Below are positions 16,026 through 23,183 of a stretch of 33,624 nt of DNA, one piece after another. Within the stretch, counting starts at the first letter, position 1, and every line of letters starts with the position of its first letter. Below the pieces are notes generated by a model. The model saw only the letters and a program-made list of their open reading frames with translations, did not search any database and was not told the origin of the DNA. Source of the DNA: an uncultured Muribaculaceae bacterium (GTDB lineage Bacteria; Bacteroidota; Bacteroidia; Bacteroidales; Muribaculaceae); assembly GCA_947525975.1 (NCBI GenBank), contig CANNVE010000028.1, forward strand, positions 1 to 33,624, in the 5' to 3' direction. The position numbers were made by a program, and so were the translations under genes.

Positions 16026-16051
16026 CCCGTGCGTTTCGGAGAAACGCACCT
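16026..16051. repeat. Dispersed 26-base palindromic repeat, copy 2
   Basis: Identical to 10317-10342, with the 9-base stem at 16029-16049. It again lies just after a stop codon and before a terminator hairpin, the same placement as copy 1. Confidence 0.75.
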
Positions 16052-16079
16052 ACACCTTTGACTATATTTTATGTGTATT

Positions 16080-16118
16080 GGAGGCAGCCTAAACTTGTTA
16101 GGCTGCCTCCTATTTTAT
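16080..16118 (+). terminator. Rho-independent terminator after the secreted protein gene
   Basis: GGAGGCAGCCTAA (16080-16092) pairs perfectly with TTAGGCTGCCTCC (16098-16110), 5-base loop, followed by TATTTTAT. Confidence 0.88.
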
Positions 16119-16179
16119 ACAGAAGAAAAAAACAATCGTTTTTAAACCTTTCATGACGGAGATTCTCACTATTTTTCGC

Positions 16180-16187
16180 TAATTTTG
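16180..16187 (+). promoter_or_regulatory. -7 box of hppA
   Basis: TAATTTTG fits TAnnTTTG and lies 40 bases before the hppA ATG. No TTTG is found 19-21 bases upstream. Confidence 0.5.
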
Positions 16188-16227
16188 CAGAAACAAAATA
16201 TTTTTATAAAACCATTAAATCTTACCC

Positions 16228-18450
16228 ATGGAACAAACCTATCTTTTTTGGTTCGTGCCCATAGCGTCGGTCATAGCTCTCCTGCTGGCATGGTATTTCT
16301 ACCGCCAGACCATGAAGGAGAGCGAAGGCACAGAGCAGATGGCACGCATCGCCCGCTTCGTGCGCCAAGGCGCGATGTCTTATCTTAAGCAACAGTACAA
16401 GATCGTAGGCATCGTATTCGTATGCCTGGCTATCCTTTTCGCCATCATGGCCTATGGCTTCCAACTCCAGAACAGCTGGGTGCCCGTGGCATTCCTGACC
16501 GGCGGCTTCTTCTCAGGCCTTGCCGGATACCTCGGCATGAAGACAGCCACCAACGCATCGGCGCGCACCGCCAACGCCGCACGCACATCGCTCAACGGCG
16601 GCCTGCGCATAGCATTCCGCAGCGGAGCCGTGATGGGACTGGTGGTGGTTGGCCTCGGCCTTCTCGACATATCTTTCTGGTATCTGCTGCTTGACGCCCT
16701 CGTAGACATGCCCGGCACTGCCAAACTGTGCATGATCACCACCACTATGCTCACATTCGGCATGGGCGCCAGCACCCAGGCGCTCTTCGCCCGCGTTGGC
16801 GGCGGCATCTATACGAAGGCTGCCGACGTAGGCGCTGACCTTGTGGGCAAGGTAGAAGCCGGCATCCCGGAGGATGACCCCCGCAACCCCGCCACCATCG
16901 CCGACAACGTGGGCGACAACGTGGGCGATGTGGCAGGCATGGGAGCCGACCTATATGAATCATACTGCGGATCGATCCTTGCCACATCGGCCCTGGGCGC
17001 CGCAGCCCTGATGACGAGCGGCGACGAGGCGCTCCAATACAAGGTGGTGATAGCCCCGATGCTCATAGCCGCCGTAGGCATCATCCTCTCGATCATTGGC
17101 ATATTCTCGGTGCGCACAAAGGAGAACGCCACGATGAAGGACCTGCTCGGATCGCTTTCGCTCGGCACTAACATCAGCTCGGCCCTCATAGTGGCAGCCA
17201 CATTCGGCATTCTCTACCTGCTTGGCATACCCGGATGGGTCAACATCTCGCTTTCTGTGGTAGTAGGTCTGCTCGTTGGCATCATCATAGGCCGAAGCAC
17301 CGAATATTACACATCGCAGTCATACACCCCCACCAAGAAACTCTCCGAAAGCGGAAAGACAGGCCCGGCCACCGTCATCATCTCAGGCATCGGCCTTGGC
17401 ATGATCTCTACGGCGATTCCGGTGATCGCAGTTGTCGTAGGCATAATCCTCTCCTATTGGTTTGCATCAGGATTCGACTTCAGTAATGTAGGCATGGGCC
17501 TCTACGGCATCGGCATCGCTGCCGTGGGCATGCTCTCCACACTCGGAATCACCCTCGCCACTGACGCCTACGGCCCCATCGCCGACAATGCAGGCGGCAA
17601 CGCCGAGATGAGCGGACTCGGCGAGGGCGTGCGCAAGCGCACAGACGCCCTCGACTCGCTCGGCAACACCACCGCCGCCACCGGCAAGGGATTCGCCATA
17701 GGCTCAGCCGCTCTGACAGGCCTGGCTCTGCTGGCATCATACGTTGAGGAAATCCGCATCGGCCTTGAGCGCCTTGGCACCACCACCATTGACCTCGGCA
17801 CTGCCCTATCGCCCAACCTTGTCAACATCAAAGAGGCGTCGTTCACTGATTTCATGACATATTTTGATGTCACCCTGATGAACCCGAAAGTGCTTTCGGG
17901 CATGTTCATCGGCTCGATGATGGCATTCCTATTCTGCGGCCTGACTATGAATGCCGTGGGCCGCGCCGCCGGTCACATGGTCGACGAAGTGCGCCGCCAA
18001 TTCCGCGAAATCAAGGGCATCCTCACCGGCCAGGCCGAGCCTGACTACGCCCGCTGCGTGCAAATTTCCACCAAGGGCGCACAGCGCGAAATGGTGTTCC
18101 CGTCTCTTCTTGCGATCATCGTGCCCATACTGACGGGTCTCGTATTCGGCGTGCCCGGAGTGATCGGCCTGCTTTGCGGCGGTCTTTCGGCAGGCTTTGT
18201 CCTTGCCATATTCATGGCCAACGCCGGCGGCGCATGGGACAATGCCAAGAAATACGTGGAGGAAGGCAACTTCGGCGGCAAAGGCAGCGAGGTGCACAAA
18301 GCCACTGTGGTTGGCGACACCGTGGGCGACCCCTTCAAGGACACATCCGGCCCGAGCCTCAACATCCTCATAAAGCTCATGTCGATGGTTTCGATTGTGA
18401 TGGCCGGCCTCACAGTGAGCTGGGATCTCTTCAGCTGGCTGGCACAATAG
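16228..18450 (+). CDS. hppA: Membrane-bound K+-dependent ion-pumping pyrophosphatase
   Basis: A 740-residue integral membrane protein with about 16 hydrophobic spans that couples pyrophosphate hydrolysis to H+ and/or Na+ export. The pyrophosphate site is intact: DDPRNPATIADNVGDNVGD (216-234), and the C-terminal KAATVGDTVGDPFKD-type loop (here HKATVVGDTVGDPFKDTSGP). GNTTAATGKG puts Ala483 and Gly486 where K+-independent enzymes have Lys and Thr, so this belongs to the K+-dependent class. That class includes Na+ pumps and the Na+,H+ co-pumping enzyme described from Bacteroides vulgatus; which ion is moved here cannot be settled by eye. The ATG at 16228 follows a -7 box at 16180. It is a single-gene unit ending at a strong hairpin. 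Confidence 0.97.
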   Translation: MEQTYLFWFVPIASVIALLLAWYFYRQTMKESEGTEQMARIARFVRQGAMSYLKQQYKIVGIVFVCLAILFAIMAYGFQLQNSWVPVAFLTGGFFSGLAGYLGMKTATNASARTANAARTSLNGGLRIAFRSGAVMGLVVVGLGLLDISFWYLLLDALVDMPGTAKLCMITTTMLTFGMGASTQALFARVGGGIYTKAADVGADLVGKVEAGIPEDDPRNPATIADNVGDNVGDVAGMGADLYESYCGSILATSALGAAALMTSGDEALQYKVVIAPMLIAAVGIILSIIGIFSVRTKENATMKDLLGSLSLGTNISSALIVAATFGILYLLGIPGWVNISLSVVVGLLVGIIIGRSTEYYTSQSYTPTKKLSESGKTGPATVIISGIGLGMISTAIPVIAVVVGIILSYWFASGFDFSNVGMGLYGIGIAAVGMLSTLGITLATDAYGPIADNAGGNAEMSGLGEGVRKRTDALDSLGNTTAATGKGFAIGSAALTGLALLASYVEEIRIGLERLGTTTIDLGTALSPNLVNIKEASFTDFMTYFDVTLMNPKVLSGMFIGSMMAFLFCGLTMNAVGRAAGHMVDEVRRQFREIKGILTGQAEPDYARCVQISTKGAQREMVFPSLLAIIVPILTGLVFGVPGVIGLLCGGLSAGFVLAIFMANAGGAWDNAKKYVEEGNFGGKGSEVHKATVVGDTVGDPFKDTSGPSLNILIKLMSMVSIVMAGLTVSWDLFSWLAQ

Positions 18451-18474
18451 TACGATCTCCGGCAGATAGTTACG

Positions 18475-18520
18475 ATAAAGCCTCGCGTATCAATTCCTGA
18501 CGCGAGGCTTTATTGTGTTT
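18475..18520. terminator. Bidirectional terminator between hppA and the RIC-LuxR gene
   Basis: ATAAAGCCTCGCGT (18475-18488) pairs perfectly with ACGCGAGGCTTTAT (18500-18513), an 11-base loop, then TGTGTTTATAT. It ends hppA; the minus-strand gene stops 50 bases further on. Confidence 0.88.
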
Positions 18521-18562
18521 ATATTTCATCAAGTGGTCGTTACGGGCAACGGCCACAGTGTG

Positions 18563-19498
18563 CTATTTGAGAGAGTTGATGTCGATGATGTTGTTGAGGA
18601 CTGCGTATATGGCAAGGGCTGCGGGAGAGTGAATCTGCAGTTTTTGAGCAAGGTTGCGGCGGTGAGTCGTCACAGTGTTGACAGAAATGTTAAGGGCGTC
18701 GGCAATCTCCTTGTTTGCCATGCCTTTGGCCACGCAAGCAATTATCTCCTTCTCTCGCTGGCTCAATGGCGTAGAGTAGCCATCTTCCGCATTTTCGGCG
18801 TGCACGGGCTTCGGGCGCGATTCAACATCGGCTTCGATCTTGAGGGCCACCGGCACAAAAAGCTTATCCTCCACCATGCAGTGGGCTATGAGATCCTGCT
18901 CGCAGTTGATAATGTCAAAAAGGACGGCGTTGAGCAGATTATTCTCTTTTTGGGGCAGATATCTGATTATTATATCTTTCAGTTCGTTGAGCTTATTGTG
19001 TATGCTGTGGTGCCCTGACGCGAAGACTGATACGCTGTAGTCGCTTTCTATTTGGCCCTGAAGAAGGGATTTGACGTATTTGAATACCTTCACGTCTTCA
19101 TAATGCATGTGACGGCTGACCTCATCGACATAATCGTCATAAAATTTAAGTATGAGGAGCGCCACTTCGTCACGGCCACTGCAGTCGATGGCTTCAATGA
19201 GCTTGCGCCGTATCAACGGCAGGCAAAAATCAAGGAAATAAGAATGAGCATGCTCAAGATAGTACATCAGCGATGTCAAGTCGACACCGGCTGTGTCAAT
19301 CAGTCCGTGTGATATAAAATTGGCTACCGCAAGAAATGTAGGGCAATCAACTCCTTGATCCTTACATATTTGTTGTACAGTGGCATCACCAAAACCAAGC
19401 GATATGCCAAAACGGCTCATCGCCATCAAGAGCAATGGATTGGCGTTGATGAGCGCGCTCATCTTGTCAGATGACTTATAATGGTGCATTGCTTCCAT
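18563..19498 (-). CDS. YtfE/RIC-like di-iron hemerythrin domain fused to a LuxR-type DNA-binding domain
   Basis: A 311-residue protein that I read as a one-component sensor-regulator. Residues ~14-60 resemble the ScdA/DUF542 N-terminal module (NANPLLLMAMSRFGISLGFG), but the usual Cys-Cys pair is replaced by Gly-Phe. Residues ~75-222 form a hemerythrin-like four-helix bundle with a full set of likely di-iron ligands: H83 or H85, H130 with E134 (HMHYE), H164 (region GHHSIH), H206 with E210 (HCMVE). These spacings follow E. coli YtfE closely. Residues ~243-305 are a LuxR/GerE helix-turn-helix (LSQREKEIIACVAKGMANKE, then IADALNISVNTVTTHRRNLA). No receiver domain or histidine kinase is present. 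It likely senses nitric oxide, oxygen or iron state and controls genes directly. Target genes are unknown; it stands alone with its own promoter. Confidence 0.85.
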   Translation of the reverse strand: MEAMHHYKSSDKMSALINANPLLLMAMSRFGISLGFGDATVQQICKDQGVDCPTFLAVANFISHGLIDTAGVDLTSLMYYLEHAHSYFLDFCLPLIRRKLIEAIDCSGRDEVALLILKFYDDYVDEVSRHMHYEDVKVFKYVKSLLQGQIESDYSVSVFASGHHSIHNKLNELKDIIIRYLPQKENNLLNAVLFDIINCEQDLIAHCMVEDKLFVPVALKIEADVESRPKPVHAENAEDGYSTPLSQREKEIIACVAKGMANKEIADALNISVNTVTTHRRNLAQKLQIHSPAALAIYAVLNNIIDINSLK

Positions 19499-19511
19499 TC
19501 TTTTCTAAATA

Positions 19512-19549
19512 TTTGCGCAAAAATAGCAAATAATGTCCAATATGCCAAT
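19512..19549 (-). promoter_or_regulatory. Promoter with overlapping palindrome, RIC-LuxR gene
   Basis: On the minus strand ATTG (19549-19546), 20 bases, then TATTTTTG (19525-19518). A perfect palindrome TTTGCGCAAA (19512-19521) overlaps the -7 box and the likely start site, and could be an operator, perhaps for autoregulation. Confidence 0.6.
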
Positions 19550-19570
19550 ACTCACTTTTGGTGATTACGC

Positions 19571-20338
19571 CTATTGCAGACTGAAGAAGCCGATGGCATT
19601 ACGAGCCGTAGCCTCCCCCACAGCGCTCACCGACAATCCCATGCAATCGGCTATATGCCCGGCCACCAGCGGAAGATAGGCGCTTTCATTGCGCTTGCCG
19701 CGTTTAGGCACAGGAGCCAGATATGGAGAGTCTGTCTCAAGCATCAGACGATCGAGCGTGATTTCCGGCAGCGTCTCCCTCACCCGGCAATTCTTGAAAG
19801 TGACCACACCGTTGATGCCGAAATAGAAATCACCGACACGGCGTATGCGGTCTACATCAGCAGCAGTGCCGCCGAAACTATGGAACACAGCCTTTGCGCG
19901 GGGATGCCCCTGAAGCACCTCGAGAGCCCTCTCAAGCCCCTCACGGCAATGGATGATCACGGGCAGGTCCATCTCTACGGCTCGCGCCACCTGCATATCG
20001 AATGCACGCATCTGCTCTTCGGCAAAGGTCTTGTCCCAATAAAGATCGATGCCCACCTCTCCGACAGCCACATATCCGCCTTCCGAAAGATGAGCCATGC
20101 ACACGGCCACATCGTCGGCCCATGACTCTTTCACCTCTGTAGGATGGAATCCCATGGCCATGCTGATGTTTTCGGGATATATGGCGGCCAAAGCCTTCAT
20201 CGGCGCAATTGTCGCAAGATCCACATTGGGAAATACCATACGGTCGACTCCGGTATCCAAAGCCCTCCTGACGGCGGCCTCTCCGCCACCGTCCTCGTCA
20301 AAATCTTGCAGATAAAGATGAGTGTGAGTATCTATCAT
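19571..20338 (-). CDS. tatD: TatD family metal-dependent hydrolase
   Basis: A 255-residue TIM-barrel hydrolase; TatD proteins are metal-dependent deoxyribonucleases or related phosphoesterases. I start at the ATG at 20338 (MIDTHTHLYL), since the barrel begins there and the longer frame only covers the end of the upstream gene. Metal ligands are all visible: H5 and H7 (DTHTH), the Glu in AVGEVGIDLYWD, His in VIIHCRE, His in VFHSFGG and Asp in LETDSPYLAP. It lies four bases after the polyprenyl synthetase stop codon, so the two are probably translated from one message. Whether this is the true TatD nuclease or a YcfH/YjjV-type paralogue is not decided. Confidence 0.95.
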   Translation of the reverse strand: MIDTHTHLYLQDFDEDGGGEAAVRRALDTGVDRMVFPNVDLATIAPMKALAAIYPENISMAMGFHPTEVKESWADDVAVCMAHLSEGGYVAVGEVGIDLYWDKTFAEEQMRAFDMQVARAVEMDLPVIIHCREGLERALEVLQGHPRAKAVFHSFGGTAADVDRIRRVGDFYFGINGVVTFKNCRVRETLPEITLDRLMLETDSPYLAPVPKRGKRNESAYLPLVAGHIADCMGLSVSAVGEATARNAIGFFSLQ

Positions 20339-20342
20339 AACG

Positions 20343-21302
20343 TCATTTCCGACGCCCGAGGAGGCTGTGGGCAAAATCTTCAAACCATTGCCTTTCTTCT
20401 GCCTGAAGCGAAGTGCGCAGCAGGCATTCAAGCGCATCAGAGGTGTATTGCCTTATCAGGCGCTCACCCTGCGCTTTCAGGTCAATCGAGTCATAAAGGG
20501 TGATCACCGATGCGATCTTTTCTGCGGCCGGAACATCAGCCTTCGCCGCATCCACAAAGCGGCTACCGAGCCTGTCGGAGGCCATGATGTAGAGCCATGT
20601 CTTCTTGGCATTGAGTATGTCGCCGCCTATCGCCTTGCCGAATGTGGCCGGGTCTCCATAGACATCGAGATAATCGTCCTGCATCTGGAAAGCGATGCCA
20701 AGGTTAAGGCCGAAATTAAACATCATCTCGATGTCATCTTGCGATGCGCCCGCGATTAGAGCGCCAATGGCGCACGGGTAGGCAATCAGAGCTGATGTCT
20801 TGCCGATGATCATCTGCATGTACTGATCAAACGTCACGCCGTCAGAGGTTTCGAAGTCAGCATCTATCTGCTGCCCTTCATATACTTTCATGGTCATAAT
20901 GCCAAACCGGTCGATAACTTCCGGAAGAAACATCGGCGGACAACCTGCCGCGCACTTGTAGGCCATGCTCACCATTGCGTCGCCCGAAAGTATGGCTGTG
21001 TTCATATCCCATTTTTTCCAGACGGTGGGACGTCCTCTGCGCACATCGGCGTTGTCCATCACATCGTCATGCACAAGCGTGAAATTGTGGAAAATCTCCA
21101 CACCCACCGCCGGCCAGATAGCCTGGCCCGCATCGCCGCCGAAAGCGTCATTGCACGCAAGCAGCAGCGTGGGCCTCAACCTCTTGCCGCCGGCCTCCAA
21201 TGCGTATTTGATGGGGTCATAAAGCCCTGAAGGAAATTTCGGATATTGTATCTCCGCAATAGATTGCTCAACGATCTGAGCGTATTCTTTTGCTGTAAGC
21301 AT
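20343..21302 (-). CDS. Polyprenyl (isoprenyl) diphosphate synthase
   Basis: A 319-residue trans-isoprenyl diphosphate synthase, which joins isopentenyl diphosphate to an allylic primer. First aspartate motif HDDVMDNADVRRGRP (D79, D80, D83); second FQMQDDYLD (D209, D210, D213); also GGKRLRP (39-43) and the conserved YEGQQ. The first motif has the short DDxxD spacing rather than the two-residue insertion of typical bacterial farnesyl synthases, and the residues before it (FHNFTLVHDD) are Phe-rich, which fits a C15-C20 product. Exact product length cannot be stated. The ATG at 21302 begins MLTAKEYAQIVEQSI. It leads a two-gene unit with tatD. No consensus -7 box was found in the 58-base gap upstream. 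Confidence 0.93.
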   Translation of the reverse strand: MLTAKEYAQIVEQSIAEIQYPKFPSGLYDPIKYALEAGGKRLRPTLLLACNDAFGGDAGQAIWPAVGVEIFHNFTLVHDDVMDNADVRRGRPTVWKKWDMNTAILSGDAMVSMAYKCAAGCPPMFLPEVIDRFGIMTMKVYEGQQIDADFETSDGVTFDQYMQMIIGKTSALIAYPCAIGALIAGASQDDIEMMFNFGLNLGIAFQMQDDYLDVYGDPATFGKAIGGDILNAKKTWLYIMASDRLGSRFVDAAKADVPAAEKIASVITLYDSIDLKAQGERLIRQYTSDALECLLRTSLQAEERQWFEDFAHSLLGRRK

Positions 21303-21360
21303 TAGTTCTTTAGTTTGATTAGATTATATTTTTGAATGTGTAGGCAAAACTGCCAAACCA

Positions 21361-21690
21361 TTATAAATTTCTCAACTCTTCCACAGACATGCCCGTGGCT
21401 TTGGAAATCAACTCTAAAGCCATGCCCATGTCAAGCATATTTTTCGCTATCGCAATCTTTTCTTCATTCTTACCTTCCTTGCGCCCCAATTCAAGGCCTA
21501 TTTCGCGACCTTCTTCCATGCTTTTGTGAGTGGCATAATCCACTATGGCCTGATCTTCCCAATATTTCAAATTTGACTTCCTGTACTCGACAAAGTCTTC
21601 CTTGGCCAGAGATCCTACCTCACTCTCAAGAAAGAATTCATTGAATTCTCCGCTTAAATATGCTTTCGATTCCTTGTCCATATTGTACAT
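21361..21690 (-). CDS. Stand-alone C-terminal domain of an Rpn-type (PD-(D/E)XK nuclease/transposase) protein
   Basis: A 109-residue protein matching only the C-terminal part of Rpn family recombination-promoting nucleases: MYNMDKESKAYLSGEF, a helical charged region (YRKSNLKYWEDQAIVDYATH), a Gly-Glu-Lys-rich segment (KSMEEGREIGLELGRKEGKN) and the family tail IAKNMLDMGMALELISKATG, SVEELRNL. The nuclease core is absent, and the CotH gene ends only 120 bases upstream, so it cannot be nearby. I chose the ATG at 21690 because a full consensus promoter (21739-21770) would start transcription about 40 bases before it. In E. coli rpn genes, a short product from an internal start, equal to the C-terminal region, neutralises the toxic full-length protein; this may be a free-standing analogue. 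A decayed remnant is the main alternative. Confidence 0.65.
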   Translation of the reverse strand: MYNMDKESKAYLSGEFNEFFLESEVGSLAKEDFVEYRKSNLKYWEDQAIVDYATHKSMEEGREIGLELGRKEGKNEEKIAIAKNMLDMGMALELISKATGMSVEELRNL

Positions 21691-21738
21691 GTTTTTTATT
21701 AGTCCGCTTATCGTGGGGCATAACGATATTCTTTTCCG

Positions 21739-21770
21739 CAAAATTAGCAATCTCGGTGAAGAACAACAAA
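21739..21770 (-). promoter_or_regulatory. Consensus promoter of the short Rpn-type gene
   Basis: On the minus strand TTTG (21770-21767), exactly 20 bases, then TAATTTTG (21746-21739): full consensus. The likely start site is near 21732, giving a leader of about 42 bases. Confidence 0.75.
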
Positions 21771-21809
21771 TAATTCAAGTCAAAAAACAGAACGACAGAT
21801 TTAAATATG

Positions 21810-23093
21810 TCATCCAGCGGTTGATGCCTTTTTGACTTGGGGTAGGTGCGAATCAAACCATTCGATGTTTCTGCGCAAGGCATTCTTCAGCCTCTCCGCC
21901 CTCACGGGAGCTGTTTGCGAGGGATCTTCATCCCATCTTGCGCAATCGTTGCGCCACGCCGATTCGAGCGGCAAAACCGTATCGTCTATAAAGTCGTATA
22001 TTTCCTTGAGTTTGCCAGGGTACACTTCTTTCCAAACATCGCCCACGGCATCGCAGAAATGCGGATACTGTATGATCTCGCCAATCCAATGAGGAATAAA
22101 GCCGTAGTGTACTTTCATGCGGAATGTATAGTCAGTCTTGGCGCGGTTATAGCACACCAGATCCCACACCGGACCGGCCACCCACTTGGCGTCTTCAACC
22201 TTATCTTTATGGAGATAAAAACTGCCATGAAAACCGTCGGGGTTATCCATCACCTCCTGCAATATGAAATATCTCGCCATGCTTTCGACATCGATATGCT
22301 TCTCCCATTCCGTCGATGTCTTGTCGGTCGAATATATGGCAGCGTTAATCGTCTTGAACTCATACGTGAGCCATTGCAGCTGGCCGTCAGACAAGTCCTC
22401 GGGCGAATGATAGCGAATGGTGAGATTCCACTTGTTTCCTTCCGGGATTGAGATCTGGCTCTCGTCGCGGTAATTGTCTACCTCAACAAGCCAGCCGTAG
22501 GGTATCAGGGCGGGATCTGTCTCTTTGTCTTGCTGCTCGTAGATGTTCACGCGGTTTTCGTCGATGCGGATTGTCTCAGTAAGGAAATACAATCCTATGT
22601 AATCGCCGTTGAGCACGACCTCCACCGGACGGAAATCAGGAGTCCACGACATATTCATGAGTTTTCCCAAATGCAATCCGGCCACCGTGTTTTCTGACGG
22701 TTTCAAGAGTGCGAAATGCTTATTTTTCGGCATCCCCAGAATTGAGGTTTTCTTGGCGAATTTAATCTTATAGGGCTTTTTCTCTCCCTTCCATGATGAA
22801 TGGCCTCGTCCTCTTATCTGCAGTGGTAATGGTTCGAGTTCTGATCCTATAGCATCAAATGCTCCGTCACCCATAGGATCGAGCCAATAAACTGCGTCGA
22901 GATATTCGGTCTTAGATGTCACGGGCTGATGCCCATCAGTATTGATATGAATCACAGGAATCGTACCTGAAAATGTGACAGGAACCGATGGCTCCTTTGC
23001 TCCCGTATCGGCATCTTCAGAGCATGACACCGACAGCGCCGTCAATAAGAGAATGATTATTAACCTGATATTTTCCTTAAAAATGCACCCCAT
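21810..23093 (-). CDS. CotH-family protein, probable surface lipoprotein
   Basis: A 427-residue exported protein. The first 25 residues are a lipoprotein signal (basic MGCIFKENIR, hydrophobic LIIILLLTA, lipobox LSVSC), and the following Ser-Glu-Asp resembles the acidic tag that sends Bacteroidetes lipoproteins to the outer surface. The mature part has CotH-kinase features: QIRGRGHSSWKGEKKPYKIK, VLNGDYIGLYFLTETI, MDNPDGFHGSFYLHKD and GPVWDLVCYNR. CotH proteins are atypical protein kinases in spore coats, with homologues of unclear substrate in many bacteria and fungi. No substrate or partner is visible nearby. The stop falls 40 bases before the promoter of the short Rpn-type gene. No clear promoter was seen upstream. 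The ATG at 23093 gives the signal peptide directly. Confidence 0.88.
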   Translation of the reverse strand: MGCIFKENIRLIIILLLTALSVSCSEDADTGAKEPSVPVTFSGTIPVIHINTDGHQPVTSKTEYLDAVYWLDPMGDGAFDAIGSELEPLPLQIRGRGHSSWKGEKKPYKIKFAKKTSILGMPKNKHFALLKPSENTVAGLHLGKLMNMSWTPDFRPVEVVLNGDYIGLYFLTETIRIDENRVNIYEQQDKETDPALIPYGWLVEVDNYRDESQISIPEGNKWNLTIRYHSPEDLSDGQLQWLTYEFKTINAAIYSTDKTSTEWEKHIDVESMARYFILQEVMDNPDGFHGSFYLHKDKVEDAKWVAGPVWDLVCYNRAKTDYTFRMKVHYGFIPHWIGEIIQYPHFCDAVGDVWKEVYPGKLKEIYDFIDDTVLPLESAWRNDCARWDEDPSQTAPVRAERLKNALRRNIEWFDSHLPQVKKASTAG

Positions 23094-23132
23094 AGTTCAA
23101 TTATGATATAGCATCGCTAGATCCTAATAAAT

Positions 23133-23178
23133 AAAAGGCGATAGCGGACGCTCAAATGACAGACCGCTATCGCCTTTT
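23133..23178 (-). terminator. Terminator of the galK-galM unit
   Basis: AAAAGGCGATAGCGG (23133-23147) pairs perfectly with CCGCTATCGCCTTTT (23164-23178); on the minus strand a TTTTATTTATT tract follows. Confidence 0.9.
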
Positions 23179-23183
23179 GATGA

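Noticed and set aside
18533-18556. Hairpin GTGGTCGTT/AACGGCCAC as terminator of the RIC-LuxR gene
   Set aside because: One pair is only a wobble on the plus strand and a mismatch on the minus strand, and no T-run follows; too weak to list as a terminator.
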